64,000 bases of DNA from Odobenus rosmarus divergens (GCF_000321225.1 NW_004450398.1:1012675-1076674), one strand, 5' to 3'; counted from the stretch's first letter, positions 36,889-48,847 are shown. A program made the numbers and translations. Notes: generated from the sequence alone by a model not told the origin.

Positions 36889-37239
36889 CTGGCAAAAGAA
36901 GATATGGTGTTAGAAGAAGCGGCAGGCAAGATGAAGCCATGATTGAGCCATTTTACCTCTAGATTGTGGAAAATCCTCTACTATTCTTCGGAAAAATAAA
37001 CAATATAAATTCAGATTTTTTTTTTAATCCTTGGGGTAAAAAAAAAATCTATCTATAGGGACACTGAGCAAAATGAATCTGGGGCTCTACTTCTGATTTA
37101 AACCAACATGTCACAGAGCATACCTAACAATCGTCCCTCGTAAGCACTTTGATTCAGGGGAAGCTCCCATTCTGAAAATGACTTTCACTTTGGAAAATAC
37201 TCTCCTGGCTGATTGATGAAACCAAGGACACAAGTTTGG

Positions 37240-37742
37240 GGTGGTGGTCAATGGCTCAGCAGCCACAATTCATCCCTGTCTGCAATGGGACTTCACTGCT
37301 GCTCCCACTGAGGGTAGCATCTCCTTCTCCACCCCCTGGGGCGTGGGCTGGCTCAGTGCTCAGATTTCACCAACAGCATGCAGCACAGATAACGAGTTCT
37401 AGAGCCCAGGCACCAGGAAGTGTTGTACACCCCTGGAACGCTGCCCTGAAACTCCCAGGGAAGGAAGCCAGTCTAGCTCATTAGAGCATGAGACGCCATG
37501 TGTGGACAAACAAGATGCACCAGCCAACAGTGAGCACTATTTCCAGGCACATAAGTGGGACCATCTTAGATCTTCCAGCCCAGCCACCAGCTCAGGGCAG
37601 CCCCACGAGGGAGCCCGGGTGAAATAAGCAGAGCCATCTTGCCAACCCAAAGGCTGGTAAAAAAAAAATAAATAAATCGTGGCTGTTTCAAGCCACTACA
37701 TTTTGGAGCTGTTTGTTACACAGTAAAGACTAACTGAAACAG
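37240..37742 (+). mobile_element. MLT1-type LTR (MaLR)
   Basis: Blocks tggaacgctgccctgaaact, agcatgagacgccatgtgtgg, cagcccagccaccagctcag, and the terminal caagccactacattttggag plus ctgtttgttacacag fit the MLT1 consensus in order. Confidence 0.7.
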
Positions 37743-38309
37743 AAATCAAGGCTGCCTTGGTGACCAGTATGTTCACCCATCTTAATCGTCAAACTTGGAT
37801 GTGAGACACTTTGAGCTGATTCCAGACATTCCATTCCATCCAAGCCAAGCTGTGACACGGTGATGCTTCACCAGTTTATCAAACACTGAGACAGTGTCAA
37901 AAGCAGTGAAAAGGACACTCCTTGGGTATACAAATTCCAGCATCTTGGTTACACAAAGCCCTCAACAGTTCTCTTTCCTGTGTGCCTCGCCTGGGGTCTC
38001 TACTGGAGCAGGAGAGGACAAGACAGATAAAGCCAGCATATATCAAAGACCCCACAAGACTCTGAGTTTTCACCGTCACTAATACCAAAGAGATGACCAT
38101 GATTACTGCCTTGTTAAAGGGATTTGAGAATACTAGCACTACGTACTTAATCCCAAAATTTCCACTTTTGCTGTAGCAACATTCTGGATGTTCCAGAAGG
38201 CTCAAGGCATATTACAAAGTTCTCACAAAATGGATCTCAACTAAATCAACTTTTTTTGGCCTCCCCAGCCTAGGGAGTCAAAGCTGACAACTCCTCCCTT
38301 CCCCTTGGC

Positions 38310-38560
38310 CTCCACTTAAATGTCACTCCCCCCAAGAGTGCACATTCTTCACAGCACCCCGTGCTTGGCTTACATCTCATTTATCAGAAGGATAATTACT
38401 TACTTGTATAATTTGTCATTAAATATCTATTCTTACCCAACCCAAAAGAGACTGCAGGCTAAATGCTAGAGATCTGTGTAGTTCACTGCCTAGCACACAG
38501 AATGCAGTAAATGAACACATGAATGAATGGATGAAGGAATAAATGAATGAAGATGAAGCT
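38310..38560 (+). repeat. L2 LINE 3' end
   Basis: Ends with gtagttcactgcctagcaca, cagaatgcagtaaatgaaca, then gaatgaatggatgaa repeats. Good L2 terminal order. Confidence 0.7.
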
Positions 38561-38837
38561 CACCTGGCTTCACGTGACCAACATACCCTCACAGTCATTG
38601 TGCTGTCAGTGAGCTGAGTGCGCTCCAACCCTATCATCTTCACATCTCAGCAAGGCTCTCAGTCCCTCTCAGAGTGAGTAAGGGGGAGAAAAATAACCAC
38701 AAGTGCAAACTGAAAACGCAAGTGCATGAGATTTCCCTTGGCACTTTCGGACCACGAGGTGTGTCCCCCCTCAGCCACAGTCAGCTGTCCTTTGACCCAA
38801 CCCCTCTGTTCAAACTCCCATGCCCATTCTCGCTCAC

Positions 38838-39086
38838 CAGCGCTGACATGCTTGGACACGACGGGCAGGGGGTCAGTGTCCTGCTCAGGTTTGATGAGGA
38901 TAGAGACGGCGGACGATGCCGTGATCTCCCTGAAAAGGCTGCTCACTCCCTGCGTGGATTCCTTCAGCAGGGACGTCACATTCTGCGTGGACTCCTTTAA
39001 GAGGTCTGAGACGGTAGGAGCAAACTTACTCTGCCCATTCAAATCCTTGTTGTCGATGTTGATTGCAAAGAGGATGGAGTTCAGAC
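38838..39086 (-). CDS. SNX29: SNX29 coding exon, end of RUN domain and linker (about residues 167-249)
   Basis: The 249-base exon completes a Gly codon, has 82 full codons and gives the first base of an Asp codon. It starts LNSILFAINIDNKDLNGQSK and ends PLPVVSKHVSA. The middle contains a short internal repeat in the protein, SDLLKESTQNVTS then SLLKESTQGVSS, about 13 residues apart, also present in human SNX29 as I remember it. The first third closes the RUN domain; the repeat begins the Ser/Thr-rich linker. The acceptor is ctgggcag and the donor G/gtgagc. A CAN-SINE at 39224-39428 lies 137 bp upstream of this acceptor in the transcript, in antisense orientation. Confidence 0.96.
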
Positions 39087-39223
39087 CTGCCCAGAAAAGG
39101 GAAAAGTCTGGAGTGTCTGCCATGGGGAAGTCACACCTCCAACACAATAAGTGAGGGGCAAACGATAGAGTACACAAGAGGGAACGCCCTGATTTGAAGC
39201 ACTGATTTAAAAACCTCCCACAA

Positions 39224-39428
39224 GGGGCACCTGGGTGGCTCAGTCAGTTAAGTGTCTGCCTTCGGCTCAGGTCATGGTCCCAGGGTCCTGGGATCGAGCC
39301 CCACATCGGGCTCCCTGCTCCATTGGGAGCCTGCTTCTCCCTCTTCCACTCCCCCTGCTTGTGTTCCTGCTCTCGCTGTGTCTCTCTCTGTCAAATAAAT
39401 AAATATTTAAAAAATAAATAAATAAAAT
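39224..39428 (+). mobile_element. CAN-SINE, full length, 137 bp from an exon
   Basis: Head gggcacctgggtggctcagt, B box gggatcgagccccac, long C/T body and aaataaataaatattt tail. Perfect 15-bp target duplications (aaaaacctcccacaa) at 39209-39223 and 39429-39443. In the SNX29 transcript it is antisense and precedes the acceptor at 39086. Confidence 0.96.
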
Positions 39429-39549
39429 AAAAACCTCCCACAAAATGGGGTCAGGAGACACCAGTTATCATAGCAGATGAGTCTTTCCCAATTCTCTCCC
39501 TCTCGGTCAAAGACAAATTTAAGAGGTCAACCCCAGGGAGGTTAAGATG

Positions 39550-39720
39550 TAAGTCTAACTGCCTGGGTTGGAAACCAGCACTGCCGCTTTCCAGGAGACC
39601 TGGGTCAAGTCACGTACAACCTGAGCTTCTGTTTCCTTACCTGTAAAATGGGGACGAGAGTATCTCTTTCACAGGGTATTAAAGACTATCACCCACCAAA
39701 ACCACTCTGTTCAGTAAGCA
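39550..39720 (+). repeat. MIR
   Basis: Forward MIR: ctgcctgggttggaaaccag, tgggtcaagtcacgtacaac, tccttacctgtaaaatgggg, ttcacagggtattaaag. It lies within the 1.4-kb intron. Confidence 0.75.
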
Positions 39721-40059
39721 ATCAAACATGTGCATCAATATAATAACTATTATTATTTCAGGCAAAAGCTTGCCCTGGCCTACACAGGACATCACAGTCA
39801 AAGCCTGACTTTTCCTCATCAATGGACAAGACGAACGTAACTCTCAATATGTGGGACTTAGTGTAAACCTTCAGGGAAAAAAAAAAGGCAAGGGAGGACT
39901 TGAAAGAATCAAGTTACCCACTTCTGTTGGGTTCACCCTTTGAGTGAGAGTCAAACGATAAACAACCTAACAATTCACCAACTGACATCAATCCAGGGGC
40001 TTCCACACTGACAAATCGTGGACAGGACTCTTCACCACACTTGATTCTCTCACAGCCCT

Positions 40060-40245
40060 ATGAAAGCAATTCCCATGCTCTCAGGATCCCTACCATGCAG
40101 AGGACGGAAATAAGGGTGACAGAGCTCACAGGACCTGCCCCAGGTCACCAGCCAGGAAAAGGTAGAGCCAGGCTTCAAAGCCAGGTCTCCTGCTTCCAAC
40201 TCCCCAGGTCTTGCAAAGTCACAGCCAAAACTCCCAACCCTATGC
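40060..40245 (-). repeat. MIR fragment, minus strand
   Basis: Reversed MIR: acctgccccaggtcaccagc, ggtagagccaggcttcaaag, ccaggtctcctgcttcc. Confidence 0.6.
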
Positions 40246-40449
40246 TTTCCCTGCCACGGTATCCAATTCAAGATAAATGGACTCAGTGACCAATGCTACT
40301 AAAGGAAGGACAGTGACAAGTGACTCATTAAGTCGGGGAGGGACACAGAAAATCACAGCCTCTCCTGGAGTGATAAATTCCCTCCCAGGCAGCCGACTCT
40401 GCTCACCAAGCTTTAAGGACCCATCACTCCTGGCCTGGGCCAGGCTTAC

Positions 40450-40520
40450 CAGCTGCCATGGTAGGAAGCATGCTAGACCTTTCTTCATCCATCACAAAAG
40501 ACCAGTCTTCATAAAAAGTG
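40450..40520 (-). CDS. SNX29: SNX29 short coding exon (about residues 143-166)
   Basis: This 71-base exon was found by looking for the missing segment between the RUN core and the next exon. It encodes TFYEDWSFVMDEERSSMLPT followed by MAA, in one frame, and ends with the first base of a Gly codon. The acceptor is caatttgcag and the donor G/gtaagc. Its split codons fit both neighbours exactly: Ser made with the exon ending at 43610, Gly with the exon starting at 39086. The segment belongs to the last part of the RUN domain. It lies 3.1 kb downstream of the previous exon and 1.4 kb upstream of the next. Confidence 0.95.
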
Positions 40521-41651
40521 CTGCAAATTGAAAGAGAAAGGGAAGAAATTCTGAACAGTGATTTTCTGCATCCATTGGCCAGACAGTTCTCTTACATGGC
40601 TCCCTGGAAAATCTGTGCCTGGTCATCCCAGAGTGGCTACCCAAGGTCTCTGCCCAGCCGAAGCTTCCAGTTAATAAACAAAGGACTGAATGTATATATC
40701 CTACGACTTCTTCATTGGTCCCCTGAGCTTGAGTGTACTGAAATAGGCATGAGATGTAAACGCAGTTATTTATGAAGCAGCAAAGGAGAAGGGGACAGAG
40801 AGAGGGGTGGCATACAGTCAAGCAAGGTCTCTGAGACGCAGGCAGGAAATCTGAGCTGGCCCCCTGCGTGCCATGACTGGGCTACCAAAAAGAGAGTTAT
40901 AGAAGGAAATGATAAGAGTTCCATGGCTCCATCAACCAGAGCCTTTGTACATAATACTTGCTTGGGCTGCAGACCCAAAAGCCCAAGTTATCCCTGGAAA
41001 GTGCTGGGAAGCTAAAAGGGGCCCACGAATCTCAGCGGCAGTAGAAGGAAAGGGGTCAACAAAGTCTACAGGGTTAGTCCCAGCTTGTCCGGCAATGATG
41101 GTACGGCCAGGGCCCTGAAGCTGGTGCCCCAGTCCAGCTCCCCAGCTCTGTATCCAAGGCCTGCTAAGCAGTAGCAAGCAAGTATCTTCAACCCCTGACT
41201 TCCCTACCAGGCTGGAGAACTCAGAATTAATGGAGTCAAAGCTCACATCGCTAAAGCACAGTCAGTGGTAAGGGAACTACAGTGCAGCAGGAGATGGGAC
41301 ACCCTGGCTGCGGAAGTGACTTAATGCAAACAACGGAACAAAGGAACGCCCACCATCCGATAAGCTTACCCAGCAGAGTATCGGCCTAAGCGCAAACTAC
41401 ATGCTCAAGCTGGCACTGCCACTGTACCTCCAATTCCCCCAGACTGCGACGCTTTAAAAGTTGGAGCCAGTTTCCACACACATGAATGAATCTGGTGTGC
41501 CCACATCTAGTTAGTAAGTGGCTAGTGATTCGGGTAATTTCAACTGTGAACCGTTAACAGCGGGATTCACCTCGACCTTGATACGGAGTTGTACAACTCT
41601 GAACTACTTCCAAATGATCTGCTGGAAAGAGCTTCATGAAAATTCATTGTA

Positions 41652-41860
41652 GGGGCGCCTGGGTGGCTCCGTCGGTGAAGCATCTGCCTTCGGCTCAGGT
41701 CATGATCCCAGGGTCCTGGGATCGAGCCCCGCGTCGGGATCCCTGCTCAGTGGGGAGTCTGCTTCTCCCTCTCCCTCTGCTGCTTCCCCTGCTTGTGCTC
41801 TCTCTCCGCCCCCCCCTCCGTTCAAATAAATAAATAAAATCTTTAAAAAAAAAACAAAAA
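41652..41860 (+). mobile_element. CAN-SINE, first of a head-to-tail pair
   Basis: Core type gatcccagggtcctggg with cgagccccgcgtcggg. Its A-tail runs directly into the next SINE. The pair is bracketed by gaaaattcattgta (before 41652) and ggaaattcactgta (about 42058-42071). Confidence 0.94.
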
Positions 41861-42054
41861 GGGCGCCTGGGTGGCTCAGTTGGTTAAGCGACAGCCTTCG
41901 GCTCAGGTCATGATCCTGGAGTCCCGGGATCGAGTCCCACATCGGGCTCCCTGCTCAGCAGGGAGACTGCTTCTCCCTCTGACCCTCTTCCCTCTCGTGC
42001 TCTCTCTCATTCTCTCTCTCAAATAAATAAAAATCTTTAAAAAAAAAAAAAAAA
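41861..42054 (+). mobile_element. CAN-SINE, second of the pair, different subfamily
   Basis: Has the variant ttggttaagcgacagcc and gatcctggagtcccgggatc with gagtcccacatcggg, and ctctgaccctctt; the same variant is at 61480-61674 and, reversed, at 59694-59900. Inserted in or next to the tail of the first copy. Confidence 0.94.
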
Positions 42055-42689
42055 GAAGGAAATTCACTGTAAGAAACAGGAGTATGTTCTCCTCAACTAA
42101 AACTGTCTAATGCTCGGGGGGTACACCCAGACGTCCACAGCCTCAGGGCTCAGACCTAAGCAGCACACGGGTGCAGTGAGCACAGTAGTCCTGGCCCCCA
42201 CGCCTTCCATTTCAGACCCATAGTCTGAGCATACAGCCGGACTCGGCACCACAGGCACCATCAACGGGAGAACTTCAGGAGTATTTGTCTGAGCCTTTGT
42301 GCACAATCCAGAACCCCTAACAAGTTGCTGGTAGACAGGTGACCACGAGCAGCACGAAAAACAGAAGAGGAGACAAGCCAGGGAACGCATGGCAGCATAT
42401 AAAATCATGGGAACGCTTCAGGGCACAAATGAAATGCCAGCTTACTGAATTAAATGAGATTAATTCACTGAAATTGAACCCTCACTGTTTAGGAGCTGGG
42501 CACTGCTAATGGGGAAGCTACTCAAGGAACCCGCACAGGACTGATCACGGTCCCTGTGCACCATCAGGTGACACAAAGTGACATGTCTAGTCCACTGTTC
42601 TCAGACATAAGTAATAGCCACCAACACAGAGTCATTGTTAACATGAGTATAGGACAATGCCAGCACTGTCACATGTTTCTGAAAGGAAT

Positions 42690-43045
42690 GTGGCTGACAT
42701 TACTATGGTTGAGACGTACGCAGTGCCCTCCTCCCACGGCTATGCGACAGCCACATGCCCCCACCTTGCTGAGCTAGGCTGTGGCCACGTGACTCGCTGG
42801 CCAATGAAATGTGGGTGGAAGTGAAGTATCTCTCTGGGCAGAAGCTTCAAAAGCCAGTGCTCAGTTCAAGCACATCCCCTTTTCCTACCTTGGCCATCAT
42901 GGGAGCCTCTTGTCAGCCCGGGACCCTGAGACGGGGAACCCCAACTCATCCATGATAGACACGTGTCCGGGGGAAGAAGTAAACGTGGCTGTCTTGAGCC
43001 ACGGAGGGTTTTATGCTGTTTGTTACAGCAGCATAAACTGACCTA
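42690..43045 (+). mobile_element. MLT1-type LTR (MaLR)
   Basis: Blocks cgtgactcgctggccaatga, aatgtgggtggaagtgaagt, cttcaaaagccagtgctcag, catgatagacacgtgtccgg and gctgtttgttacagcagcat are in MLT1 order. Confidence 0.7.
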
Positions 43046-43374
43046 TACTGATAGAGTGAGCTGTATGTTTACGATCAAGAAAAAAAAAGGAAACATCATA
43101 AAATAGTTTTTTTTCTTTTTAAAGAACAATTGACTTCCCTTCCCCGCACAAAGCTTCTCTATTCCTTTCAGTCAGTTTGGGATTGATTAACCTTAAAAAA
43201 ATAGAAGGAATTGTAAGGAACCCAAGACAAACACAAAACTGAGCACTAAACACCCAATTTCTACTGAGAAAGAAACTCTAGATCTGAAAGGAGCCCAAAT
43301 TAAAATTTCACCAAGTGAAGAGCAGGCTGTACCCTGGGACAAAAGCTCTCTCCACATCCCATACCTAAATAATA

Positions 43375-43560
43375 AGCATTTACGGAGTACTTGCTGTATG
43401 CAGATGCCATACTGAGCCCTTTACAAGCATTCATTCTCTCGCTTATTCTCTCACCATCTGTGCCCCAAGCACAGCTGAATACATGGGGACTATAAAAGGG
43501 GAACCCGCATGCCTCCTCGACAAGGAGACTGGGACACAAACCCAGGCAGTCAGATGCTGC
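43375..43560 (-). repeat. MIR fragment, minus strand, next to an exon
   Basis: Contains catttacggagtacttgctg, ccctttacaagcattcattc and cacaaacccaggcagtcaga. It begins 50 bp downstream of the SNX29 exon at 43610-43790. Confidence 0.65.
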
Positions 43561-43609
43561 GATTCTAGCCAGCCAGCTACGCCTCCCCCCAGAAGGCCAT
43601 CCCCGGTAC

Positions 43610-43790
43610 CTGAGCCTGCTGCGGTCGGCCAGGAGCATGTGCAGGTAGCGCTCCAGGGAGTGTTCGTTGAGGGCACAGCGCAGCCAGGCCCGGCCGCGGC
43701 CCACGTCCGAGGCAATGTGGCGCAGGGAGTAGAAGCGTGGCAGCTCGTGCTTGCTGAGGACCTCCTTCACGTAGAACCAGAACACAGGCT
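43610..43790 (-). CDS. SNX29: SNX29 coding exon, RUN domain core (about residues 83-142)
   Basis: The 181-base exon contributes two bases to a Glu codon, 59 full codons, then two bases of a Ser codon. The protein runs from PVFWFYVKEVLSKHELPRFY to ERYLHMLLADRSRL and includes the RUN core GRGRAWLRCALNEHSLERYL. That arginine- and leucine-rich helix is the most conserved part of RUN domains. The acceptor is ctctgcag and the donor CAG/gtaccg. Small differences from the human protein (Phe for Tyr, Ser for Asn, Pro for Gln early in the exon) fit an ortholog in another mammalian order. Exon GC content is clearly higher than in the flanking intron. The open frame on the opposite strand (43483-43851) is only its mirror. 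Confidence 0.96.
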
Positions 43791-43996
43791 CTGCAGAGAG
43801 AGGGACGGGCATGATGGCACTCAGCCTGGGACACGCATCATTTTAGAGTAATAGTCCCTAGGCATTTTTCAGGATCGTAAGAGTTACTTCCTTAGCACAG
43901 AAAAGGAAGACACTGAAGAGTACAATTTCGCATCCGGGTTTGTTTCTTGTCTACATCATGAACATTTTGCTGTAATGTTTAAAGATCTTTGAAAAC

Positions 43997-44210
43997 GTCG
44001 GGGCGCCTGGGTGGCTCAGTCAGTTCAGCATCTGCCTTCAGATCAGGTCATGATCCCAGGGTCCTGGGATGGAGCCCCAAGTCAGGCCCCCTGCTCAGGG
44101 GGAGTCTCCTTCTCCCTCTGCCCTCCCCCACCCCACCCCCATCCCCCACTCATGCTCTCTCGCTCTTGCTCTATCTCAAATAAAATCTTTTTCAAATTTT
44201 TAAAAAAAAT
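43997..44210 (+). mobile_element. CAN-SINE, full length
   Basis: Head ggggcgcctgggtggctcag, core gatcccagggtcctggg, unusual C-rich body (cccccaccccacccccatcc). Perfect 16-bp target duplications (aaagatctttgaaaac) at 43981-43996 and 44211-44226. It lies 206 bp upstream of the exon acceptor at 43790, antisense. Confidence 0.96.
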
Positions 44211-44554
44211 AAAGATCTTTGAAAACATGATTTTTGATGGCTTCCCAATGAAACGTATTTTAACCATTTCTCTACCTCTGGGAACATGATATATTGCCAA
44301 TCTTCCCTACATACTGCTTTGAACCTCCTTGTCCATAACTGTCCTCATTTCTAGCTCCTTAGAAAGGATTTCCATATGTCTGAGAATAGGAACAGATTTA
44401 AGGCTTTAAGGGAAAGCTTAAAAAGTTTTTTTTATCCACAAGGTAGTTATTGAATCTCCTCACATCCCACCTTTTTCATCCACACGCAGAGATTTTTTCA
44501 TAATTTTCATTCTAGTATACACCTCATTTTGTGATCCATTGTCTTCACGTATGC

Positions 44555-44800
44555 TCATCAAACCTCTTCCGTGCTGCCAATAATAACCAGCAACACCAGC
44601 AAGCGCTGCTACTGTGTGCAAAGCAGTAGCAAAGTACCCGCCACTGCACTCAAGACTTGACACCTGACCTCAGTCCTCATAAGCACCAAGGCCATCTCCA
44701 CATCAAAGACGAGGGCAGAGGCCTGGCCAAGCCAGTAATTTGACCCAGCGGTACGCAGTTAGTAAGCTGTAGGGCAGAATGGGACCTCGGAGCTGCCTGA
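44555..44800 (-). repeat. MIR, minus strand
   Basis: Reversed MIR: gcgctgctactgtgtgcaaa, tgacctcagtcctcataagc, ccagcggtacgcagttagta, gtagggcagaatgggacctc. Confidence 0.6.
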
Positions 44801-45064
44801 CTGCAAAGCACTAACTCCGGCAGCCTTGTGTGGTGACAGACGGCTCTACCTTCTTCAAGAGGATCATGTTCACAACTGCTTAATATCCCAAGGGAGACAC
44901 TGCTGAGTCTTTGCTGCCAGATGGGGATTCTAAGCCAGGAGCTCAAAAGGCTCATAGACGCCTCTGAGAGACAGGATCTTTCAAGATTCCTTCTAAAGAA
45001 TGTAAACACACACATCTCCATAAACTGGACACTGGGTTAGCAAATTCACTCGAATAATTCAGTT

Positions 45065-45215
45065 CAGCTCAGTTAGCACGGACTGCATTCTTGATGGAAG
45101 CCATGGACTGGGCAAGGCTGTGAGCTACCAGGTAGACAACAAGGATTCATCCCTAATGAAGCTTCCAGCCTAGCAGGCTGGACGATGGTGAAGAGATCAA
45201 TCAAGAGAATGACCC
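45065..45215 (-). repeat. L2 LINE fragment, minus strand
   Basis: Contains ggactgggcaaggctgtgag, ctaatgaagcttccagccta and gcaggctggacgatgg. Confidence 0.55.
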
Positions 45216-46674
45216 TGGCTACTCACCTGGTCATGCTACACTTCCGATTCCTCTCCCTTCAGATAAGCCCCAAAGTACAGAAGCACCCAGAGATCCTGGG
45301 GTGACTGAAGAAAAGGGAAGGAGAGCCCGAGCACGATGGCCAGGCCATGATGACCAACCGCCATCTGCCTAATGACAACCTTCTCAAACGAGAGCAACTG
45401 TGTTGTTTCCTCGTCTCCTTTTCCTGTTAACAGCAACTAAATGCATACATACGCGTACCTGTGGATCAAGCCGACCTCTGGGATCAGTTTAAATAAACAG
45501 CTCAGGAATGACTGGAAAAACCAACACAGCAGCTCACTCAGGACTCCCTTCTGTCTCAATCCCTAAATGCCACACAAATCCCCTTCCCAAACCCAGAAGA
45601 TCAGCCCAGACCACACAAATGTGTAACGGCCTTTCTTTCATCAGTGCTTTTCTCAGAAACCAGGACGGGGGGAATGGTGAGAGCGAAATCCAGGGCCGGC
45701 AGGCCAATAACTTGTTTCAAAATATGCCAAACAACCATCTGTATCTCCGTCATGACTCAAATCAGGTGACTCTCACCTGCATCTGGTCTTTCTGGAGAAC
45801 TGCTGTGACCTCCCTCTGACCTTTAACGCACATGAAACAATGTGTGTTTCACCTTTCAATTTCGCAAATTGCTTAGTGCTACAGAATCCTTCCCCAGCCT
45901 GCCAAAGTGACACAGCGAGGGTGAGAATTACCCAGCAGGGGTCCACTTCCACTGCCAGCATTAATGTGGTCTATCTCAAGTGCAGCTCAGCTGCCACTTA
46001 ACCCTTGCAGCGTCCATAATTTAATTTGGGGCAATACACTGATCTCTTGCTGCTATGAAACCAGAGGCTCATTCCAGAAGTGGGTGAGGGCTTCTGGTTC
46101 TCCGGACGCCTGAACGCCATTTGCCCACATGAACAAGAGCCTTGAAGGGGCTGTTGATGCAAACCACCTCCGGGGGCACTTGTTAACAGAGGGGAGCTAA
46201 CACCACAGGCCCTCTGGCAAAGTTCCTAACAGGCCTCGCTGGGCTATAAGAAATGCCTAGATACTCTGGAGGACAAAAACCCTGAAGAGACATTCTCATC
46301 TGGGTCCCTGTGAAGCTGCCTTCAGCACCACAAACCTGTCCTCCCGCAGGGCTGGACAGGTAAGCCGGACTGGGCAATCACCTAGCCGAGCAGGGGGGTG
46401 TGCCGCAATTGGCCTCTGTCACCCCACCTTCCCTCCTGACCCTGTTTATTATTTTGAGCATCATGATTTTTTTTCTGTATTAATCTGACTTTTTAAAAAT
46501 ATTGCATGAAAATGTTAGGCTCCCGATTGCTGAGTTTTTTGGTGCTCCTGTAAATTCTGTGGCTGCAGTGAGGGCCTCGCTGGTCTCACCCTAGTCCCAG
46601 CCCTGGACCACAGGGTTCTCCCCACAACTTCTACCTAAACCACTAGAGGAGAGACCTTGGCTCCCTCGAGAACT
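45216..46674. other. Intron sequence, nothing recognised
   Basis: No exon or named repeat in this part of the 19-kb intron. Confidence 0.5.
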
Positions 46675-46910
46675 GAAGTCAGCAAACAATGGTCTAAGGG
46701 CCAAACTTGGCCCACGACTTGTCTTTGTAAGTGAAGTTTTATTGGAAGAGTCATGCCCCTTTGTACACATACCGCCTGTGGCTGGTTTCCTGCTACAGAG
46801 TGATCACTGGGAAGTTGCTACAGGTATCTGTGACCCACAGAGCCCAAAATACTTACTATCTGATCCCTTAAGGAGGAAGTTTGCCGTCTACTGTTCTAGA
46901 ACTAGGAGCT
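46675..46910 (-). repeat. hAT-type DNA transposon, minus strand
   Basis: Contains gtcagcaaacaatggtctaa, gggccaaacttggcccacga, gtgaagttttattggaagag and ccttaaggaggaagtttgcc at the far end. Same family as 31257-31442. Confidence 0.65.
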
Positions 46911-48009
46911 CTGATAATCACATAAACCTGGAGCCACTCGGCCCTTTTCCTCCCTTTCCTGTGGAGTACACCCACCTGGGAAAGACACCCACCCAGACAG
47001 AAGCAGAGCTGAGAGATAGAGACCGATGTGGGGGATGTGGAGCCCCTAAATCCAGTTCACCCTCCAGTTTTCTTAGTTACTTGAGTTAGTAAGTGCCCTT
47101 TGTTTGCTGAAGTCTGTCTAAGTGACTTGCTGTCACCTGCGACCAGAAGCCTGATGCAGTGTGATAGGGTGCATTCCTCAGTCATCTGACATTTATGGAG
47201 GAGGGGCAACACTCCAGGCACTGAGCAGTGCCTCTGAGCATCCAAGTGGCAAATGCATCCCTCAGAAAGAAATAAAAACAAGACAGCATTGCTCAACGAG
47301 AAACAGAAAACCCAACTACAAGGAGCTAGGCTTCTTGTAAACAAAGAAAGGCTTCTTTTTCTCACAGACTTAGTCTGGAGGTAGACAGCTGGTTCAAAGG
47401 CACTGTCATGGGCAGAATTTCCAACCTCTTGACCTTCACCCACCCCCCCGCCCCGGTCCCAGAGGACTGCCACCACCCTGGGTATGATAGCCACAATCAA
47501 GAAGAAAGAGGACAAGATAAAACCAGCTCTATCACCCCTTTTTTTCAGGCAAGAGTAAGCCAAGAAAACCAAGAGGAACAGAGATATAAAATGTCAAGAT
47601 TGGCTCAATCACTCATGATCTATTACCTAGAGGACATCCCGCGGCCCTGAGCAAAATCAAGGTTCTGTTAAGCCAAAGAAGAAACGGGGAATGGATTTTA
47701 AGTAAAAAACTAACAGAATCACCCATCCATGCTATCAAAGATTCCAGGAACAAAAGGCCATTAAGTGCTCCCTTATTCCAGGCTCAGACTTAGGGGAGCA
47801 CAAGTGCCCCCCAAATCCCAGTCACATCCAAATCTGGATGAGCCTGACTACAAGACACAAACGGATCAGCAAAGCAGAGTTCCCAAGAAGGGGCTGTAGC
47901 TTCGTCACCTGGCCCTCTCCCAACCAGCCCAGGACTGCCTCCTGAAACCAGAAGACAGGAAGCGTGGTTTAATAAAGACTTGTAAAAAGTCTGTAAACTT
48001 GACACTTTT

Positions 48010-48840
48010 TTTTTGCTTTCTAAAATTTGTGGTAAAATATACATAATAAAATTTACCACTCTAACCATTTTTCAGTGCATAATTCAGTAGCATTAAGTAC
48101 ATTCACAATGTTGTGCAACCATCACCACCACCCATTTCTAGAATTTTTCCATCATCCCAAACAGAAACTCCATACCCAGGAAATGATAACTCCCCCCTCC
48201 TCCCCTCCTCCCCAGCCCCCAGGGGTCTCTATTCCATTTTCTGTCTCTGTGAATTTGACTATTCTAGATACTTCATATAAATCGAATTAGTACAATATGG
48301 GACCTTTTTATCTGGCCACTTTCACTTAGCAGAATGTTTTCAAGGATCATCCATGCCCTAGTATTTATCAGTACTTCATTTCTTTCTATGGCTGAATAAT
48401 ATCCTACTGTGTGTATATACCACATTTTGTTCATTCATCTGTCAACAGACATTTGGGTTTTTCCATCATTTGGCTCTTGTGAATAATGCTTCTAGGAACA
48501 TTCATATACAAGTGTGTTTGAGTCCCTGCTTTCAATTCTTCTGGTCTGTATTTAGGAGTGGAATTGCTGGATCAGACAGTAATTCTAGGTTTACCTTTCT
48601 GAGGAACCACCAAACTCCTGTCAGTGGTGGTTATGCCATTTTACATCGATACATTTTTTTTTTTTTTGAGGTAGGATTGCCTTTATTTCTCTGCAGTTAA
48701 AATTAACTCTGCTATTAAATTCCCTTTCAGTTAGAAAAAAACTTAAACTTGCCAATTAAAGGTAACTTAGCCCCTTCCAGGTTTAATTTTTTAATTGTGG
48801 TAAATTTCACTTAACATAAAATCCACCATTTTAAAGTTTA
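48010..48840 (-). repeat. L1 3' region, minus strand (old)
   Basis: Reversed L1 3' end and last ORF2 part: gtggtaaaatatacataata, cacaatgttgtgcaaccatc, gaatttgactattctagata, ctttcacttagcagaatgtt, atggctgaataatatcctac and gtcaacagacatttgggttt. A second similar 3' tip begins near 48780. Frames are broken; no intact reverse transcriptase. Confidence 0.8.
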
Positions 48841-48847
48841 TAATTCA

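Noticed and set aside
36889..36940. Met-led extension that would make 36509-36940 a first exon
   Set aside because: A good acceptor (ttttgccag) lies exactly where homology to SNX29 begins, and the phase fits the exon ending at 38838.
43483..43851. A 122-codon frame opposite the RUN-core exon
   Set aside because: Shadow of the real exon on the minus strand.
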